A stretch of 64,000 bases of DNA from Cyanobacterium sp. HL-69 (GTDB taxonomy: Bacteria > Cyanobacteriota > Cyanobacteriia > Cyanobacteriales > Cyanobacteriaceae): NCBI GenBank assembly GCA_002813895.1, contig CP024912.1:1674001-1738000 (forward strand), read 5' to 3'. Positions 9,935 through 19,849 of this stretch are shown here, one piece after another. Each line of letters begins with the position of its first letter. Positions within the stretch are counted from its first letter, which is position 1. The notes beneath the pieces were generated by a model. It was not told the origin of the DNA and searched no databases. It saw only the letters and a program-made list of their open reading frames with translations. Both the position numbers and the translations under genes were made by a program.

Positions 9935-11149
9935 ATGAAAATATTAGTTCTCAATGCAGGTTCCAGTAGTCAAAAAAGTTGTCTTTATGAAATCCAACCC
10001 CATACAGATTTATCGACTCCCCTAGAACCTCTTTGGGAGGCTAGTATTGATTGGACGGTAAATGATGAATATGGGTTATTAAAGGTTTTTGCTAATAATC
10101 AAAAGCGCAAAATTGACCTACCTTTAGATAATAAGGGGGAAAGTATTTTGATTATGCTCGAAACCATTACCCACGGACATACCAAGGTTTTGTCCAGTCT
10201 TGAAGAAATTGATATTATCGGTCATCGCATCGTCCATGGGGGACGAAACTATTCTCAGTCTTGTGTCATTACCCCAGAGGTGGAACAAGCCATTCAAGAT
10301 TTAATACCCCTTGCCCCTAATCATCACCCTGCCCACCTAGAGGGCATAAGGGCGATCGCCCGTACCCTCCCCAAAACTCCCCAAGTGGCGGTATTTGACA
10401 CGGCTTTCCATAGTAAAATTCCCCCTGAAGCAAAAGTTTATCCAATCCCCTATGAATTGTACGAAAAGGGCATCCAGCGTTATGGTTTCCATGGTATCTC
10501 CCATGAGTATGTAAGCCAACGAGCGGCCAAAATTTTGGATAAACCATTGGAGGATTTAAGAATTATCTCCTGTCACCTTGGCAATGGTTCATCTATTACT
10601 GCTATCAAAAATGGACACAGTATCGACACGAGCATGGGTTTTACTCCCCTTGAGGGTTTGATGATGGGTACCCGTTGCGGTTCTATTGATCCTGCTATTC
10701 TTCTTCATCTTATGGATGAATATGGTTATGATAAAGAGCAATTAAATCAGTTACTCAATAAGGAATCGGGGTTATTGGGGGTTTCTCAAGTGTCCGCTGA
10801 TGTTCGTAGTATTATCAGTGCGATCGCCAATGGCAACCATCAAGCTCAATTAGCCCTTGATATATTCGTGCATCGGGTACAATCGGTTATCGGCTCTATG
10901 ATTCCTAGTCTTGGGGGTTTAGATGTTCTGGTATTTACCGCAGGAATTGGGGAAAATTCCCCTTTAGTGCGTGAGCAAGTGTGCGCTGGGTTTTCCTTTC
11001 TCAATCTTCAGTTAGACCTTGAGCAAAATAATCTTAAGTGTCTTGATCACAATATCGCCTCTGCTGATTCCTCCGTGGCTGTGGTGGTGGTTAAAACCCA
11101 AGAGGACTGGGCGATCGCCCTTCAAACTCTTCCTTTTTCCCCCTCATAA
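9935..11149 (+). CDS. ackA: Acetate kinase
   Basis: A 404-residue ASKHA-fold kinase interconverting acetate plus ATP with acetyl phosphate plus ADP. Visible signatures are the N-terminal KILVLNAGSSSQK, IIGHRIVHGG, FDTAFH, YGFHGISHEYVS, CHLGNGSSI, DTSMGFTPLEGLMMGTRCG and FTAGIGENSP. It starts 9 bp after the CNB-fold gene. No phosphotransacetylase gene is adjacent. An HIP1 site lies inside the last codons. Confidence 0.96.
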   Translation: MKILVLNAGSSSQKSCLYEIQPHTDLSTPLEPLWEASIDWTVNDEYGLLKVFANNQKRKIDLPLDNKGESILIMLETITHGHTKVLSSLEEIDIIGHRIVHGGRNYSQSCVITPEVEQAIQDLIPLAPNHHPAHLEGIRAIARTLPKTPQVAVFDTAFHSKIPPEAKVYPIPYELYEKGIQRYGFHGISHEYVSQRAAKILDKPLEDLRIISCHLGNGSSITAIKNGHSIDTSMGFTPLEGLMMGTRCGSIDPAILLHLMDEYGYDKEQLNQLLNKESGLLGVSQVSADVRSIISAIANGNHQAQLALDIFVHRVQSVIGSMIPSLGGLDVLVFTAGIGENSPLVREQVCAGFSFLNLQLDLEQNNLKCLDHNIASADSSVAVVVVKTQEDWAIALQTLPFSPS

Positions 11150-11362
11150 ATATTAAAAAATGTTACAAAAATCGACTTTTTTCTTGACTTTTGCCCCCAG
11201 AAAGGAGATGATGAGAATGTCTTTACAATAATGGAAATCTGTCTGTTTATATTTGAAAATGCCAGTATTCCCATTATACAATAAGCATACCACAAACCCT
11301 GCCCCATAAACAACTCCAACCCCTTTTTTTGATAAAACTTTACACATTGATTATTCATTAAA

Positions 11363-12844
11363 TTAATCAATTTGCCGAACAACCGTTAGAGCAGAATAAC
11401 TAACTCCAGCGGTGCCTTCCCCCGGGTAAACACAATCCCCCACCAACCAAAGGTTTTTAATGGGAGTACGGGGGGCAAAACCAAAAGGACCAAAAGTATT
11501 GATGCGTTGTCCCACACCGCCCACCATGCCGTCTTCCCGGGCAGTATATTTAGCAAAAGTTAGAGGGGTGGCTACTTCTTGATGAATGATATGCTCAGGG
11601 CTGAGGTTAAAATATTCCCCTAAACGAGCGATCGCCTTTTGGGTGTATTCTTGTTTTAATTGGTCATAATCAACCTTATTTTTATTCCACCATAGGGCAG
11701 TATCCGTAAAAGAAGAAGCGATAATGGTGCGTTTACCCTGGGGCGCTCGTCCATCGTTAGGTTTACTCACCGACACAAACAAAGAATTCATCTCGCCAAT
11801 TTCGCCCTCATAGTCATACAGAAATTGTAAATGGGGAGGACAATTTTCGGGAATAGCAGATTCATTTACCCCCAAATAAATAACAAAAGCCCCAGAAGCA
11901 GGTTCTAGTTTTTCTACTCTTTTACCATAGCCAGAAGGTAAATTTTCGGTCATTTTTACAAGGTTATTTACTGTCAAATTTCCCACTACATGATCAGCAT
12001 TTTCTGTGAAGATTTCTCCTTTTTTCTTATGCTTAATAGTTACCCCTTTTACTTGACCATTTTCTGTGTGAATTTTTTCCACAAAATAGCCCATTTTTAA
12101 CTCACCACCATATTTTTTGAGGGCAGTTACAAGGCGATCGCTCAGAACCTGCATACTACCATCTAAATGATATAATCCTTGGGGTTCTTGGGACACAGAA
12201 AGGGCCGTGGCAGCATATAATAGAGCCGTTTCCTCCATACCTACCTGAGAATATAACTTAAGTTGTAAATCAAGGAAAGTTTTTAGCCGGCGATCGCCCT
12301 TTAAACCCAATAAATCAAGAACATTAGCCACCGTCATAAAAGTAAAAGGAACCGTAATAAAAGTATCCCATCTCAAAGCCTTAATAAGCTGAGAAAAATC
12401 CCATAAACTGCGAGGAGGTAACACAGGATCTCTACCTTGAAAACGCCAACTAGCATCAAACAAAACCTTAAATAAAGACCAAAATCTTTCACTATCAGGA
12501 AACTGCTTATTTCTCTCTTCCTGCCATTTTTGAGGATTTCTCCACACCATAATCGGCTCCTTTTCATCAGGTAAAAAAACCGCACAGGCAGGATCACAAA
12601 CCGTCATCGAAGGTAACTCCACATCCAACTCCCGAAAAATACGCTCATGGATACCCCCCTTCTCCAATCCAGCCACCTGAGTTGCCCCCACATCAAAAGT
12701 AAAACCCCGACGCTTAAAAGTAGAAGCACACCCGCCTGGCACAATAGCCTGATCATAAATCGTCACATCATAACCCCTTTTAGCCAACAAAGCCCCAGCC
12801 GTTAAACCTCCAATTCCCGCCCCAATGACCACAACTTTTTTCAC
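11363..12844 (-). CDS. crtD: C-3',4' carotenoid desaturase CrtD
   Basis: A 493-residue FAD-dependent enzyme of the phytoene-desaturase/isomerase superfamily. The dinucleotide-binding motif is VVVIGAGIGGLTAGALLAKRG at the N-terminus, followed by PGGCASTFKRRGFTFDVGATQ and VAGLEKGGIH. The C-terminal FAD signature is NLWLVGDCVYPGEGTAGVSYSAL. The DVGATQVAGLE block and the length fit the cyanobacterial CrtD family used in myxoxanthophyll synthesis better than CrtH isomerase, which is the main alternative. The gene is transcribed alone, divergent from ndhI. Confidence 0.82.
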   Translation of the reverse strand: MKKVVVIGAGIGGLTAGALLAKRGYDVTIYDQAIVPGGCASTFKRRGFTFDVGATQVAGLEKGGIHERIFRELDVELPSMTVCDPACAVFLPDEKEPIMVWRNPQKWQEERNKQFPDSERFWSLFKVLFDASWRFQGRDPVLPPRSLWDFSQLIKALRWDTFITVPFTFMTVANVLDLLGLKGDRRLKTFLDLQLKLYSQVGMEETALLYAATALSVSQEPQGLYHLDGSMQVLSDRLVTALKKYGGELKMGYFVEKIHTENGQVKGVTIKHKKKGEIFTENADHVVGNLTVNNLVKMTENLPSGYGKRVEKLEPASGAFVIYLGVNESAIPENCPPHLQFLYDYEGEIGEMNSLFVSVSKPNDGRAPQGKRTIIASSFTDTALWWNKNKVDYDQLKQEYTQKAIARLGEYFNLSPEHIIHQEVATPLTFAKYTAREDGMVGGVGQRINTFGPFGFAPRTPIKNLWLVGDCVYPGEGTAGVSYSALTVVRQID

Positions 12845-13080
12845 AACTTAACCTTTATGCCATAACTTACTTAACATTTCTTAATCTTTATTATAAACCT
12901 TCTCATATTAATAAAAAATAAACACAGAACACTTTTTCTCAAACAAAAACCCTCAAACTCCATCAAAGCCACTCCCAGAGGCTTTAACCCCAAAAGCCTT
13001 TCCAAATTCTGATAACATCTTAAAGTAAACGACTAACGATGAGATAAAATAGACCCAAATAGCACTTATAGCAACGCACT

Positions 13081-13617
13081 ATGTTTAAATTTCTCAAACA
13101 AGTAACCGATTACGCCAAAGGAAGTGTTGAAGCCGCCAAATATATCGGGCAAGGATTCGCCGTAACCTTCGACCACATGAAAAGGCGCCCCGTCACCGTA
13201 CAATATCCCTATGAAAAACTAATCCCCTCCGAAAGATATAGAGGTAGAATTCACTTTGAATTTGATAAATGTATCGCCTGTGAAGTGTGTGTAAGGGTTT
13301 GCCCCATCAACCTTCCCGTAGTAGATTGGGAATTTAACAAAGAAGTCAAGAAAAAAGAATTAAAACACTACAGCATCGACTTCGGTGTGTGTATTTTCTG
13401 CGGTAACTGCGTGGAATATTGCCCCACCAACTGCCTATCCATGACCGAAGAATATGAACTAGCCGCCTATGATCGTCATGACTTAAACTATGATAACGTA
13501 GCCCTTGGACGTTTACCCACCAAAGTAACAGAAGATCCTATGGTAACACCTCTCAGAGAATTAGGATACCTTCCCAAAGGAGTAACCGAACCCCACGACT
13601 TACCCAAAAAAAAGTAA
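13081..13617 (+). CDS. ndhI: NAD(P)H-quinone oxidoreductase subunit I
   Basis: The 178-residue iron-sulfur subunit of photosynthetic complex I (NDH-1) carries electrons toward plastoquinone. Two [4Fe-4S] motifs are visible: C64, C67, C70, C74 in [12 protein letters not shown] and C104, C107, C110, C114 in [12 protein letters not shown]. The C-terminal tail is somewhat shorter than in many cyanobacteria. It heads an I-G-E gene run. The usual upstream partner ndhA is not present; instead there is a 236-bp spacer and divergent crtD. Confidence 0.95.
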   Translation: MFKFLKQVTDYAKGSVEAAKYIGQGFAVTFDHMKRRPVTVQYPYEKLIPSERYRGRIHFEFDKCIACEVCVRVCPINLPVVDWEFNKEVKKKELKHYSIDFGVCIFCGNCVEYCPTNCLSMTEEYELAAYDRHDLNYDNVALGRLPTKVTEDPMVTPLRELGYLPKGVTEPHDLPKKK

Positions 13618-13681
13618 AAAATAGATAACATCCAGATAAAATTTGACCAACATCCATAAAAAAAAGGAGTAATAAAAAACA

Positions 13682-14287
13682 GTGGAAATATCACAAGGAG
13701 TTCAGTTTGTAACCTTTGCTATCCTTGGGGTAATGATGATAGCATCAGCCCTAGGAGTAGTTTTACTAGAAAATATCGTTTACTCTGCCTTCCTACTCGG
13801 GGGAGTATTTATTAGCATTTCAGGATTATATCTACTCCTCAACGCAGACTTTGTCGCCGCTGCCCAAATTCTGATTTATGTAGGGGCTATTAACGTCTTG
13901 ATTCTTTTTGCCATCATGTTGGTAAACAAAACCGAAAACTTTGCTGAAATCAAAGGTAGATGGATTCGTAAAGTATCCACTGCGGCAGTTTGTGCAGGGC
14001 TTTTTGGCTTACTCAGCACCATGATTTTATCCACCTCTTGGAATATATCAACAATTTCTGCTTCCGTCATCGAAAACACTACCATTGAGCTAGGAAAGCA
14101 CCTTTTTAGTGATTTCTTACTTCCCTTTGAAATTGCGTCAGTATTACTACTCATCGCCATGGTAGGTGCCATTATCCTTGCTAGAAGAGACTTTATCCCC
14201 TCCGCTACCAAAACAGGTGACGGTTTTACCACTTCTTTAACCCTTCCTGAGCAACCCAGAGAATTAGTTTCTGCCGACGATAAATAA
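13682..14287 (+). CDS. ndhG: NAD(P)H-quinone oxidoreductase subunit G
   Basis: A 201-residue membrane subunit of NDH-1 (NuoJ family) with about five hydrophobic helices. Typical family text includes LLENIVYSAFLLGGVFISISGLYLLLNADFVAAAQILIYVGAINVLILFAIMLVN near residues 28-82. The start is a GTG at 13682 after an AAGGAG-like ribosome site, 64 bp after ndhI. It lies between ndhI and ndhE as in other cyanobacteria. Confidence 0.95.
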   Translation: MEISQGVQFVTFAILGVMMIASALGVVLLENIVYSAFLLGGVFISISGLYLLLNADFVAAAQILIYVGAINVLILFAIMLVNKTENFAEIKGRWIRKVSTAAVCAGLFGLLSTMILSTSWNISTISASVIENTTIELGKHLFSDFLLPFEIASVLLLIAMVGAIILARRDFIPSATKTGDGFTTSLTLPEQPRELVSADDK

Positions 14288-14311
14288 AATTATAAGCACC
14301 AATCAACGATT

Positions 14312-14623
14312 ATGGAATTACAATTACAATATTTTTTATTATTAGCCGCCGCCTTGTTTTGTCTTGGTATCTACGGTTTAATTACTAGCCGTAATGCCGT
14401 TAGGGTATTAATGTCCATTGAATTATTACTCAACTCCGTTAACATCAATTTGATGGGTTTTTCTAATTATTTAGATCCTGATAATATTAGAGGTCAAATA
14501 TTTACTATCTTTGTGCTTACCATTGCAGCAGCAGAAGCCGCTGTGGGTTTGGCAATTATTTTGGCTATTTACCGCAACCGTGACACCATTGACATGGAAA
14601 AATTCAATTTACTTAAATGGTAA
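14312..14623 (+). CDS. ndhE: NAD(P)H-quinone oxidoreductase subunit K-like membrane subunit E (NuoK family)
   Basis: A 103-residue, three-helix membrane subunit of NDH-1 and part of its proton-pumping arm. Family signatures are [36 protein letters not shown] and [24 protein letters not shown]. It sits 24 bp after ndhG. The ndh run ends here, and a palindromic hairpin lies 42 bp after the stop, before dndD. Confidence 0.96.
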   Translation: MELQLQYFLLLAAALFCLGIYGLITSRNAVRVLMSIELLLNSVNINLMGFSNYLDPDNIRGQIFTIFVLTIAAAEAAVGLAIILAIYRNRDTIDMEKFNLLKW

Positions 14624-14664
14624 ATATTCGTTGACACAATAGTTATATTGAATGTCATTATTAT

Positions 14665-14681
14665 GGTGGGCATTGCCCACC
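14665..14681. repeat. GGTGGGC-type palindromic repeat, copy 2
   Basis: GGTGGGCATTGCCCACC, a perfect seven-bp stem with loop ATT. It lies 42 bp after ndhE and 18 bp before the dndD start. A longer in-frame ORF start at 14648 would translate this hairpin as protein, which argues for the dndD start at 14699. Confidence 0.85.
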
Positions 14682-14698
14682 TTCACTATTATCACAGA

Positions 14699-16678
14699 AT
14701 GATTTTTAAAGAATTAATCTTAGAGAATTTTGGTCCTTATCAAGGCAAAAATATTATTAATCTTACCCCTGACACTGAGCAAAATGGCGCTTCAATAATT
14801 TTGATTGGTGGTATGAATGGGGGAGGAAAGACAACCATAATTGATAGTATTAAATTAGCTTTGTATGGACGTAGGGCAGAATGTTCTACTCGTAAAAATT
14901 TGAGTTATAACGATTTTTTATTAGAGTCCATTAATCGTGGGGCAAACATAACTGAGGTAACCAGAGTTGAGTTAACTTTTGAACATTTTATTAATGAGCA
15001 ATGGATTGAGTTAAAAATTATTCGTCATTGGCAAAGTAATGTTAGGGATGGAAAGGATAATTTAATCATTATTGAAGGAGAATTTCCTGACCTCAATTTG
15101 ACGGAAAATTGGGATGAATATATAGAGGATATTTTACCGTTAGGGATTTCTAATTTGTTTCTTTTTGATGGCGAACAAGTGAAGGAATTAGCAGAGCAAG
15201 ATATTCCTAATCCTTCGGTAGTAGATGCCATGAGAGCTTTATTGGGCTTAGAATTAGCAGATAAATTAGCCAATGATTTACAAATTTTAGTTAGCCGTAA
15301 AAGAAAGAGTTTAGAAAGTACGAAAGAACAAAAAGAGTTATTAAATATTGAAGAGGAGTTAAAATTTTTAGAAAAGGATAAAAAAAGTGTTTTACAAGAA
15401 TTAAAAATAGCTGAAAAGGAGTTAAAAACGGCTTCAAAAAATTATCGATTAGCTTCTGAGAGTCTTCGGACTGAGGGAGGAAAAATAGCTGAGAAAAAAT
15501 ATGAACTTAAGCAGAAAATTGATTCTTTATCTCAAGAAATAGAAATAATTAGAGAACAATTAAGTAATGTTTTTACTCAATATTTACCTTTGGGATTAAT
15601 TAAATCTCATTTAAATTCTGTAAGGGTTCAATTAGCACAAGAGGTGAGGGTTAGTAAAATTCAAAATTCCTATGATATTCTCAGAAAAAAAGATCAAAAG
15701 TTATTGGAGTTTTTAACTACTTTATCTATTGATGATATTAATTATCAAAAAATAAATGGTTTTTTAGAGTCACAAAATGATAGTTTGGGGCAGGAAATCA
15801 ATAATATTGATGTTTATTTAAATGGACAGGAAAAGGAGTTAAATTATTTAGATAATATTCTTAGTTATTCTTTGCCAAGGGAAGAAGAGAAGGCGAAAGA
15901 ATATGTTGAAAAGTTAACAATGTTGGAGGAAGAATTAATTAATGTTGAGGTGATGGCTCTTAATGTGGAAGTATCTAAAGACTATCAAAGATTGGAGAAG
16001 GATTATCAACAAAAAGAGCAAAGGGTAGTGGAGTGTAAGGCGGAGGTGACAAGGTTACAAAAAACTTTGGAATCCATGGAGCGAGATATACAGTCTAAGT
16101 TGAAAAAGTTGGGAAAATATAGCGATCGCACCATAGAAGATTTACAGGCAGATCATTTATTAAATGCGATGCCAAAGGTAGAAAAGACCTTAATGCTTTT
16201 TAAGGAAAAACTTACTCTTAGGAAGTTAAACAAGTTAGAAAATGAAGTAACCAGTTGTTTTCGTTATCTTTTACATAAGTCTAATTTCGTCGGTAAAATA
16301 ATTATTAATACTGACAATTTTGTACTTAATTTGTATGATAATTTAGGTAATTTAATTACTAAAAATAGATTATCAGCTGGAGAAAAACAGCTATTGGCGA
16401 TCGCCCTTTTATGGGGATTAGCAAGGGTATCAGGCAGACAACTGCCCATCGTCATCGATACCCCCCTCGGCAGACTAGATTCCTCTCACCGCCATAATTT
16501 GCTAGAGCGTTATTTTCCTACCGCTTCCCATCAAGTAATTTTACTCTCTACCGATACCGAAATCGGCGAAGCAGAATTAGAGCAACTGCATCAGCAAAAT
16601 GTCATTGCAAAAGAATATTTACTAGACTACAATTCAGCAAAAAATCAAACTACTATAAAATCAGGCTATTTTTGTTAA
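14699..16678 (+). CDS. dndD: DndD-like SMC-family ATPase (DNA phosphorothioation), isolated
   Basis: About 659 residues from the ATG at 14699, matching DndD length. The start is chosen because MIFKELILENFGPYQGK is the usual N-terminus and the upstream codons fall in a palindromic repeat. Walker A is GGMNGGGKTT (37-46), followed by IDSIKLALYG and LFLFDGEQV. Residues about 200-500 are long coiled coil. The C-terminal half-site is LSAGEKQLLAIALLWGL, IVIDTPLGRLD and VILLSTDTEI. DndD works with DndB, C and E in sulfur modification of DNA. None of those, nor DndFGH, is adjacent, and the gene follows ndhE. It may serve a distant dnd cluster, be a relic, or be a related RecF/SMC-type protein. Confidence 0.8.
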   Translation: MIFKELILENFGPYQGKNIINLTPDTEQNGASIILIGGMNGGGKTTIIDSIKLALYGRRAECSTRKNLSYNDFLLESINRGANITEVTRVELTFEHFINEQWIELKIIRHWQSNVRDGKDNLIIIEGEFPDLNLTENWDEYIEDILPLGISNLFLFDGEQVKELAEQDIPNPSVVDAMRALLGLELADKLANDLQILVSRKRKSLESTKEQKELLNIEEELKFLEKDKKSVLQELKIAEKELKTASKNYRLASESLRTEGGKIAEKKYELKQKIDSLSQEIEIIREQLSNVFTQYLPLGLIKSHLNSVRVQLAQEVRVSKIQNSYDILRKKDQKLLEFLTTLSIDDINYQKINGFLESQNDSLGQEINNIDVYLNGQEKELNYLDNILSYSLPREEEKAKEYVEKLTMLEEELINVEVMALNVEVSKDYQRLEKDYQQKEQRVVECKAEVTRLQKTLESMERDIQSKLKKLGKYSDRTIEDLQADHLLNAMPKVEKTLMLFKEKLTLRKLNKLENEVTSCFRYLLHKSNFVGKIIINTDNFVLNLYDNLGNLITKNRLSAGEKQLLAIALLWGLARVSGRQLPIVIDTPLGRLDSSHRHNLLERYFPTASHQVILLSTDTEIGEAELEQLHQQNVIAKEYLLDYNSAKNQTTIKSGYFC

Positions 16679-16895
16679 ATAGGAGTAAAACTATTTACTA
16701 CTTTTAAACATTGCACCACGGATATGAGCAATATCGTATGTTACCAATTATCAACTTCTTGTCAATTCCCTTGTAAATGCTAAAGTATAATAAATCGTTA
16801 AAAACAAGAATTAAACTGATATAGTTTAAATCACATTAATTAGTCAGCGCCCCCAGGGCAAATAGCGAGAATCACAACTGGAGAAAAAATCAACA

Positions 16896-19067
16896 ATGGG
16901 AAGAGTCGTTGGTATAGACTTAGGTACAACAAACTCGGTAGTAGCTGTAATGGAAGGTGGCAAACCGTTAGTAATTCCTAATTCTGAAGGTAGCCGCACT
17001 ACTCCTTCTGTGGTGGGATTTAATAAGGATGGAGAGTTGGTGGTAGGGCAGATGGCTAGGCGCCAAGCGGTTTTAAACCCCCAAAATACCTATTATGGTA
17101 TCAAGCGTTTTATGGGGCGTAAATATGGAGAATTAACAGAGCAATCAAAACGGGTACCCTATACCATTCGCCGTGATGAGGTTGATAATATCAAAATTCG
17201 TTGTCCCCGTATAAAGAAAGAATTTGCCCCAGAGGAAGTTTCGGCGATGATTTTGCGTAAATTAGCACAGGAGGCAGAAAGATATTTAGGGGAGGAAGTA
17301 ACGGGCGCTGTAATTACTGTACCTGCTTATTTTAATGATGCCCAACGTCAAGCCACAAAAGACGCTGGAAAGATTGCGGGATTGGATGTATTAAGGATTG
17401 TAAACGAGCCTACGGCGGCATCTCTGGCCTATGGTTTGGAGAAAAAAGGTAGTGAAAAGATACTGGTTTTTGACTTGGGGGGTGGTACTTTTGATGTTTC
17501 TATCCTTGAAGTGGGGGATGGGGTTTTGGAAGTCCGTGCCACCAGCGGTGATACTCAGTTGGGGGGTAATGATTTTGATAATAAGATTGTTAATTACCTT
17601 GCAGAGCGGTTTTTGGAGGAGGAAGGAGTTGATTTAAGGCGCGATCGCACTTCACTCCAGAGATTAACAGAAGCCGCTGAAAAAGCCAAAATTGAACTAT
17701 CAGGGGTAAGTAACACCGAGATTAATTTACCCTTTATCACCGCCACCGAAGATGGCCCCAAACATATCGAAACTAACCTCAGCAGAGCCAAATTTGAAGA
17801 GATTTGCGGAGAATTAGTATCCCGTTTACGGCGCCCCATCCAACGAGCCTTAAAAGACGCAGGATTAAGCCCTATTCAAATCGATGAAGTAGTATTAGTA
17901 GGAGGCTCAACCCGTATTCCCTTGGTACAAGAATTAGTACGGAGCTTTATCGACATCGAACCTAACCAAAATGTTAACCCTGATGAGGTTGTAGCCGTTG
18001 GAGCAGCCGTTCAAGCAGGAATTTTGGGCGGAGAAGTCAAAGATATATTACTCCTTGATGTAACTCCCTTATCCATCGGTGTGGAAACCATTGGAGGAGT
18101 AACCAAAAAACTATTACCCCGTAACACCACCATCCCCGTAAGACGTTCCGATGTTTTTTCCACCTCAGAAAATAACCAAACCTCTGTGGAAATTCATGTG
18201 GTGCAAGGGGAAAGGGAAATGGCAGAAGATAACAAATCCCTTGGACGTTTTAAACTGACGGGGATTCCCCCAGCCCCTCGGGGAGTACCTCAAATACAAG
18301 TCGCCTTTGACATTGACGCTAACGGTATCCTGCAAGTTATGGCAAGGGATAAAACCACAGGTAGAGAGCAAAGCGTAGTAATTCAAGGGGCTTCCACCCT
18401 TTCTCAGGTGGAAGTTACCACCATGATGCAAGAAGCGGAAGCCTTTGCCAGAGAAGATAGAGAAAGACGGGAAAGAGTCGAAAAACGTAATCGAGCCAAG
18501 GCTTTGACCGATCAAGCCCAGAGAAGGTTACGGGAAGTTACCCTCGATTTTGGCAGTCAGTTTACTAGCCCCTATCGTCGGGATGTGGAGTCTTTATGTC
18601 GGGAAATTTTGGATAGTTTAGAACAAAATGACGATCGCAAATTAGACCGTACCCAAGCGGACTTACAAGATGTATTATATGAGTTAAACCGAGAGGTAAG
18701 ACTGCAATACAATGACGAAGAGGAAGGCTTCTTTGAATCCATCAAGAAAACCTTTATCGGTGATGATGAGGACGAATTATATAATCCTCGAGATTCCAGA
18801 AATATTTATCGTCAAACTGATTCTACCCTTTATGGTGGCAGAATGTCCTCTGGTTATGACCGTGGTTATGGTGGTAACAGTGTTAATGACTATGATTATG
18901 GGGCAGGGCTTTCCTCTCCTCCCAGTCGTCGCCCTCCTTCACGCCCCGCACCTCCTCCTAGCCGAAGGGGAGGATATGATGATTATCCCGAAGATAGAAA
19001 TTATCGCACCAATCGCAAACGTGACATCCCCTACGAGAATGACTGGGATGATGATGAATGGTTTTAA
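16896..19067 (+). CDS. dnaK: Hsp70 chaperone DnaK with extended C-terminal tail
   Basis: A 723-residue Hsp70. The ATPase domain opens with [11 protein letters not shown] and includes [14 protein letters not shown] and [13 protein letters not shown]. The substrate-binding domain starts near [14 protein letters not shown]. Beyond the lid comes an unusual tail of about 100 residues, first acidic ([22 protein letters not shown]) and then Tyr/Gly/Pro/Arg-rich, ending DWDDDEWF. It lacks the EEVD/DnaK2-type ending. Length and tail resemble the cyanobacterial DnaK1/DnaK3 paralogues, the latter linked to thylakoid membranes; I cannot tell which. No CIRCE element is apparent upstream. Confidence 0.93.
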   Translation: MGRVVGIDLGTTNSVVAVMEGGKPLVIPNSEGSRTTPSVVGFNKDGELVVGQMARRQAVLNPQNTYYGIKRFMGRKYGELTEQSKRVPYTIRRDEVDNIKIRCPRIKKEFAPEEVSAMILRKLAQEAERYLGEEVTGAVITVPAYFNDAQRQATKDAGKIAGLDVLRIVNEPTAASLAYGLEKKGSEKILVFDLGGGTFDVSILEVGDGVLEVRATSGDTQLGGNDFDNKIVNYLAERFLEEEGVDLRRDRTSLQRLTEAAEKAKIELSGVSNTEINLPFITATEDGPKHIETNLSRAKFEEICGELVSRLRRPIQRALKDAGLSPIQIDEVVLVGGSTRIPLVQELVRSFIDIEPNQNVNPDEVVAVGAAVQAGILGGEVKDILLLDVTPLSIGVETIGGVTKKLLPRNTTIPVRRSDVFSTSENNQTSVEIHVVQGEREMAEDNKSLGRFKLTGIPPAPRGVPQIQVAFDIDANGILQVMARDKTTGREQSVVIQGASTLSQVEVTTMMQEAEAFAREDRERRERVEKRNRAKALTDQAQRRLREVTLDFGSQFTSPYRRDVESLCREILDSLEQNDDRKLDRTQADLQDVLYELNREVRLQYNDEEEGFFESIKKTFIGDDEDELYNPRDSRNIYRQTDSTLYGGRMSSGYDRGYGGNSVNDYDYGAGLSSPPSRRPPSRPAPPPSRRGGYDDYPEDRNYRTNRKRDIPYENDWDDDEWF

Positions 19068-19100
19068 ATAATTGATAATGGATAATTGATAATGGATAAT
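19068..19100. repeat. 14-bp tandem repeat overlapping the dnaK 3' flank
   Basis: Two perfect copies of ATAATTGATAATGG (19068-19081, 19082-19095) and the start of a third. The array begins just after the dnaK stop. Similar TAATTGATAAT words occur elsewhere between genes in this window. Confidence 0.75.
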
Positions 19101-19187
19101 GAAAGACTAGGGGAATGGGGAATAGTGAAAATTTGTTTTTAATTGCTTATTCTCTTTTCCTTGATTTCAAAGATATTAAAAAAAACT

Positions 19188-19760
19188 ATGGCATATTATT
19201 GGTACAAAGCGTTTCATATTATTGGGATTGTAGTTTGGTTTGCTGGACTATTTTATATAGTGCGTTTGTTTGTTTACCATGCAGAAGCGAGGCAAGAAAG
19301 CGAACCGGCGCAAACTATTTTGACAAAGCAGTATGAGATAATGGAGAAGCGTCTCTACAACATTATTACTACCCCTGGGATGATTTTAACGGTAGCCATG
19401 GCAGTGGGGTTGATTTCCACTGAGCCAGAGGTGTTAAAATCGGGATGGTTACACGCTAAATTTTTGTTTGTGGGCTTACTCCTCATCTACCATTTTTGGT
19501 GTGGGCGTATCATGAGAAAGTTGGAAAAGAATGAAAATTCTTGGACGGGGCAACAATTTCGAGCTTTTAATGAAGCACCCACAATTCTTTTATTAGTTAT
19601 TGTTTTATTAGCTATATTTAAAAATAATTTACCCCTTGATTTAACTACATGGTTAGTGGCAGGTTTGGTAATTTTAATGGCGGCAAGTATTCAATTATAT
19701 GCAAAAAAACGTCGTCAAAATAAAGAAAAATTAGCCCAAGAATTGGCTCAGGAAAATTAG
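19188..19760 (+). CDS. hemJ: Protoporphyrinogen oxidase HemJ
   Basis: A 190-residue four-helix membrane protein starting at MAYYWYKAFHIIG. An earlier ATG at 19143 would add 15 residues that are not family-like, so 19188 is preferred. Typical HemJ text includes KAFHIIGIVVWFAGLFYIVRLFVYHAEA, MEKRLYNIITTPGMILT and GWLHAKFLFVGLLLIYH. HemJ oxidises protoporphyrinogen IX to protoporphyrin IX, shared by haem and chlorophyll synthesis. It is convergent with the decarboxylase gene. Confidence 0.92.
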   Translation: MAYYWYKAFHIIGIVVWFAGLFYIVRLFVYHAEARQESEPAQTILTKQYEIMEKRLYNIITTPGMILTVAMAVGLISTEPEVLKSGWLHAKFLFVGLLLIYHFWCGRIMRKLEKNENSWTGQQFRAFNEAPTILLLVIVLLAIFKNNLPLDLTTWLVAGLVILMAASIQLYAKKRRQNKEKLAQELAQEN

Positions 19761-19803
19761 ATTTTATTAGGGTGATTTGTTTCTTTTATTATTTAATATA
19801 AAG

Positions 19804-19835
19804 TGCAATCGCGAAGTGGCTCTGCGAGATCGCCC
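19804..19835. repeat. Imperfect palindromic repeat between convergent genes
   Basis: A 32-bp GC-rich imperfect palindrome flanked by near-HIP1 arms (GCAATCGCGAAG and TGCGAGATCGCCC). It lies 44 bp after hemJ and 15 bp from the end of the decarboxylase gene. Dispersed GC-rich palindromes with such arms are known from cyanobacteria. It could act as a bidirectional terminator. Confidence 0.55.
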
Positions 19836-19849
19836 TTATTTATTTTCCT

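Noticed and set aside
11200-11232. Strong ribosome site GAAAGGAG followed by a very short ORF (ATGAGAATGTCTTTACAATAA)
   Set aside because: Only six codons, with no terminator or downstream gene suggesting a leader peptide.
11122-11382. 86-codon minus-strand ORF between ackA and crtD
   Set aside because: It overlaps the ends of both genes, has no family likeness, and its codon use does not look coding.
14648-14698. Earlier start for dndD
   Set aside because: It would encode the palindromic repeat as protein; family similarity begins at the ATG at 14699.
16680-16895. CIRCE-type heat-shock operator before dnaK
   Set aside because: No TTAGCACTC-N9-GAGTGCTAA inverted repeat is visible.
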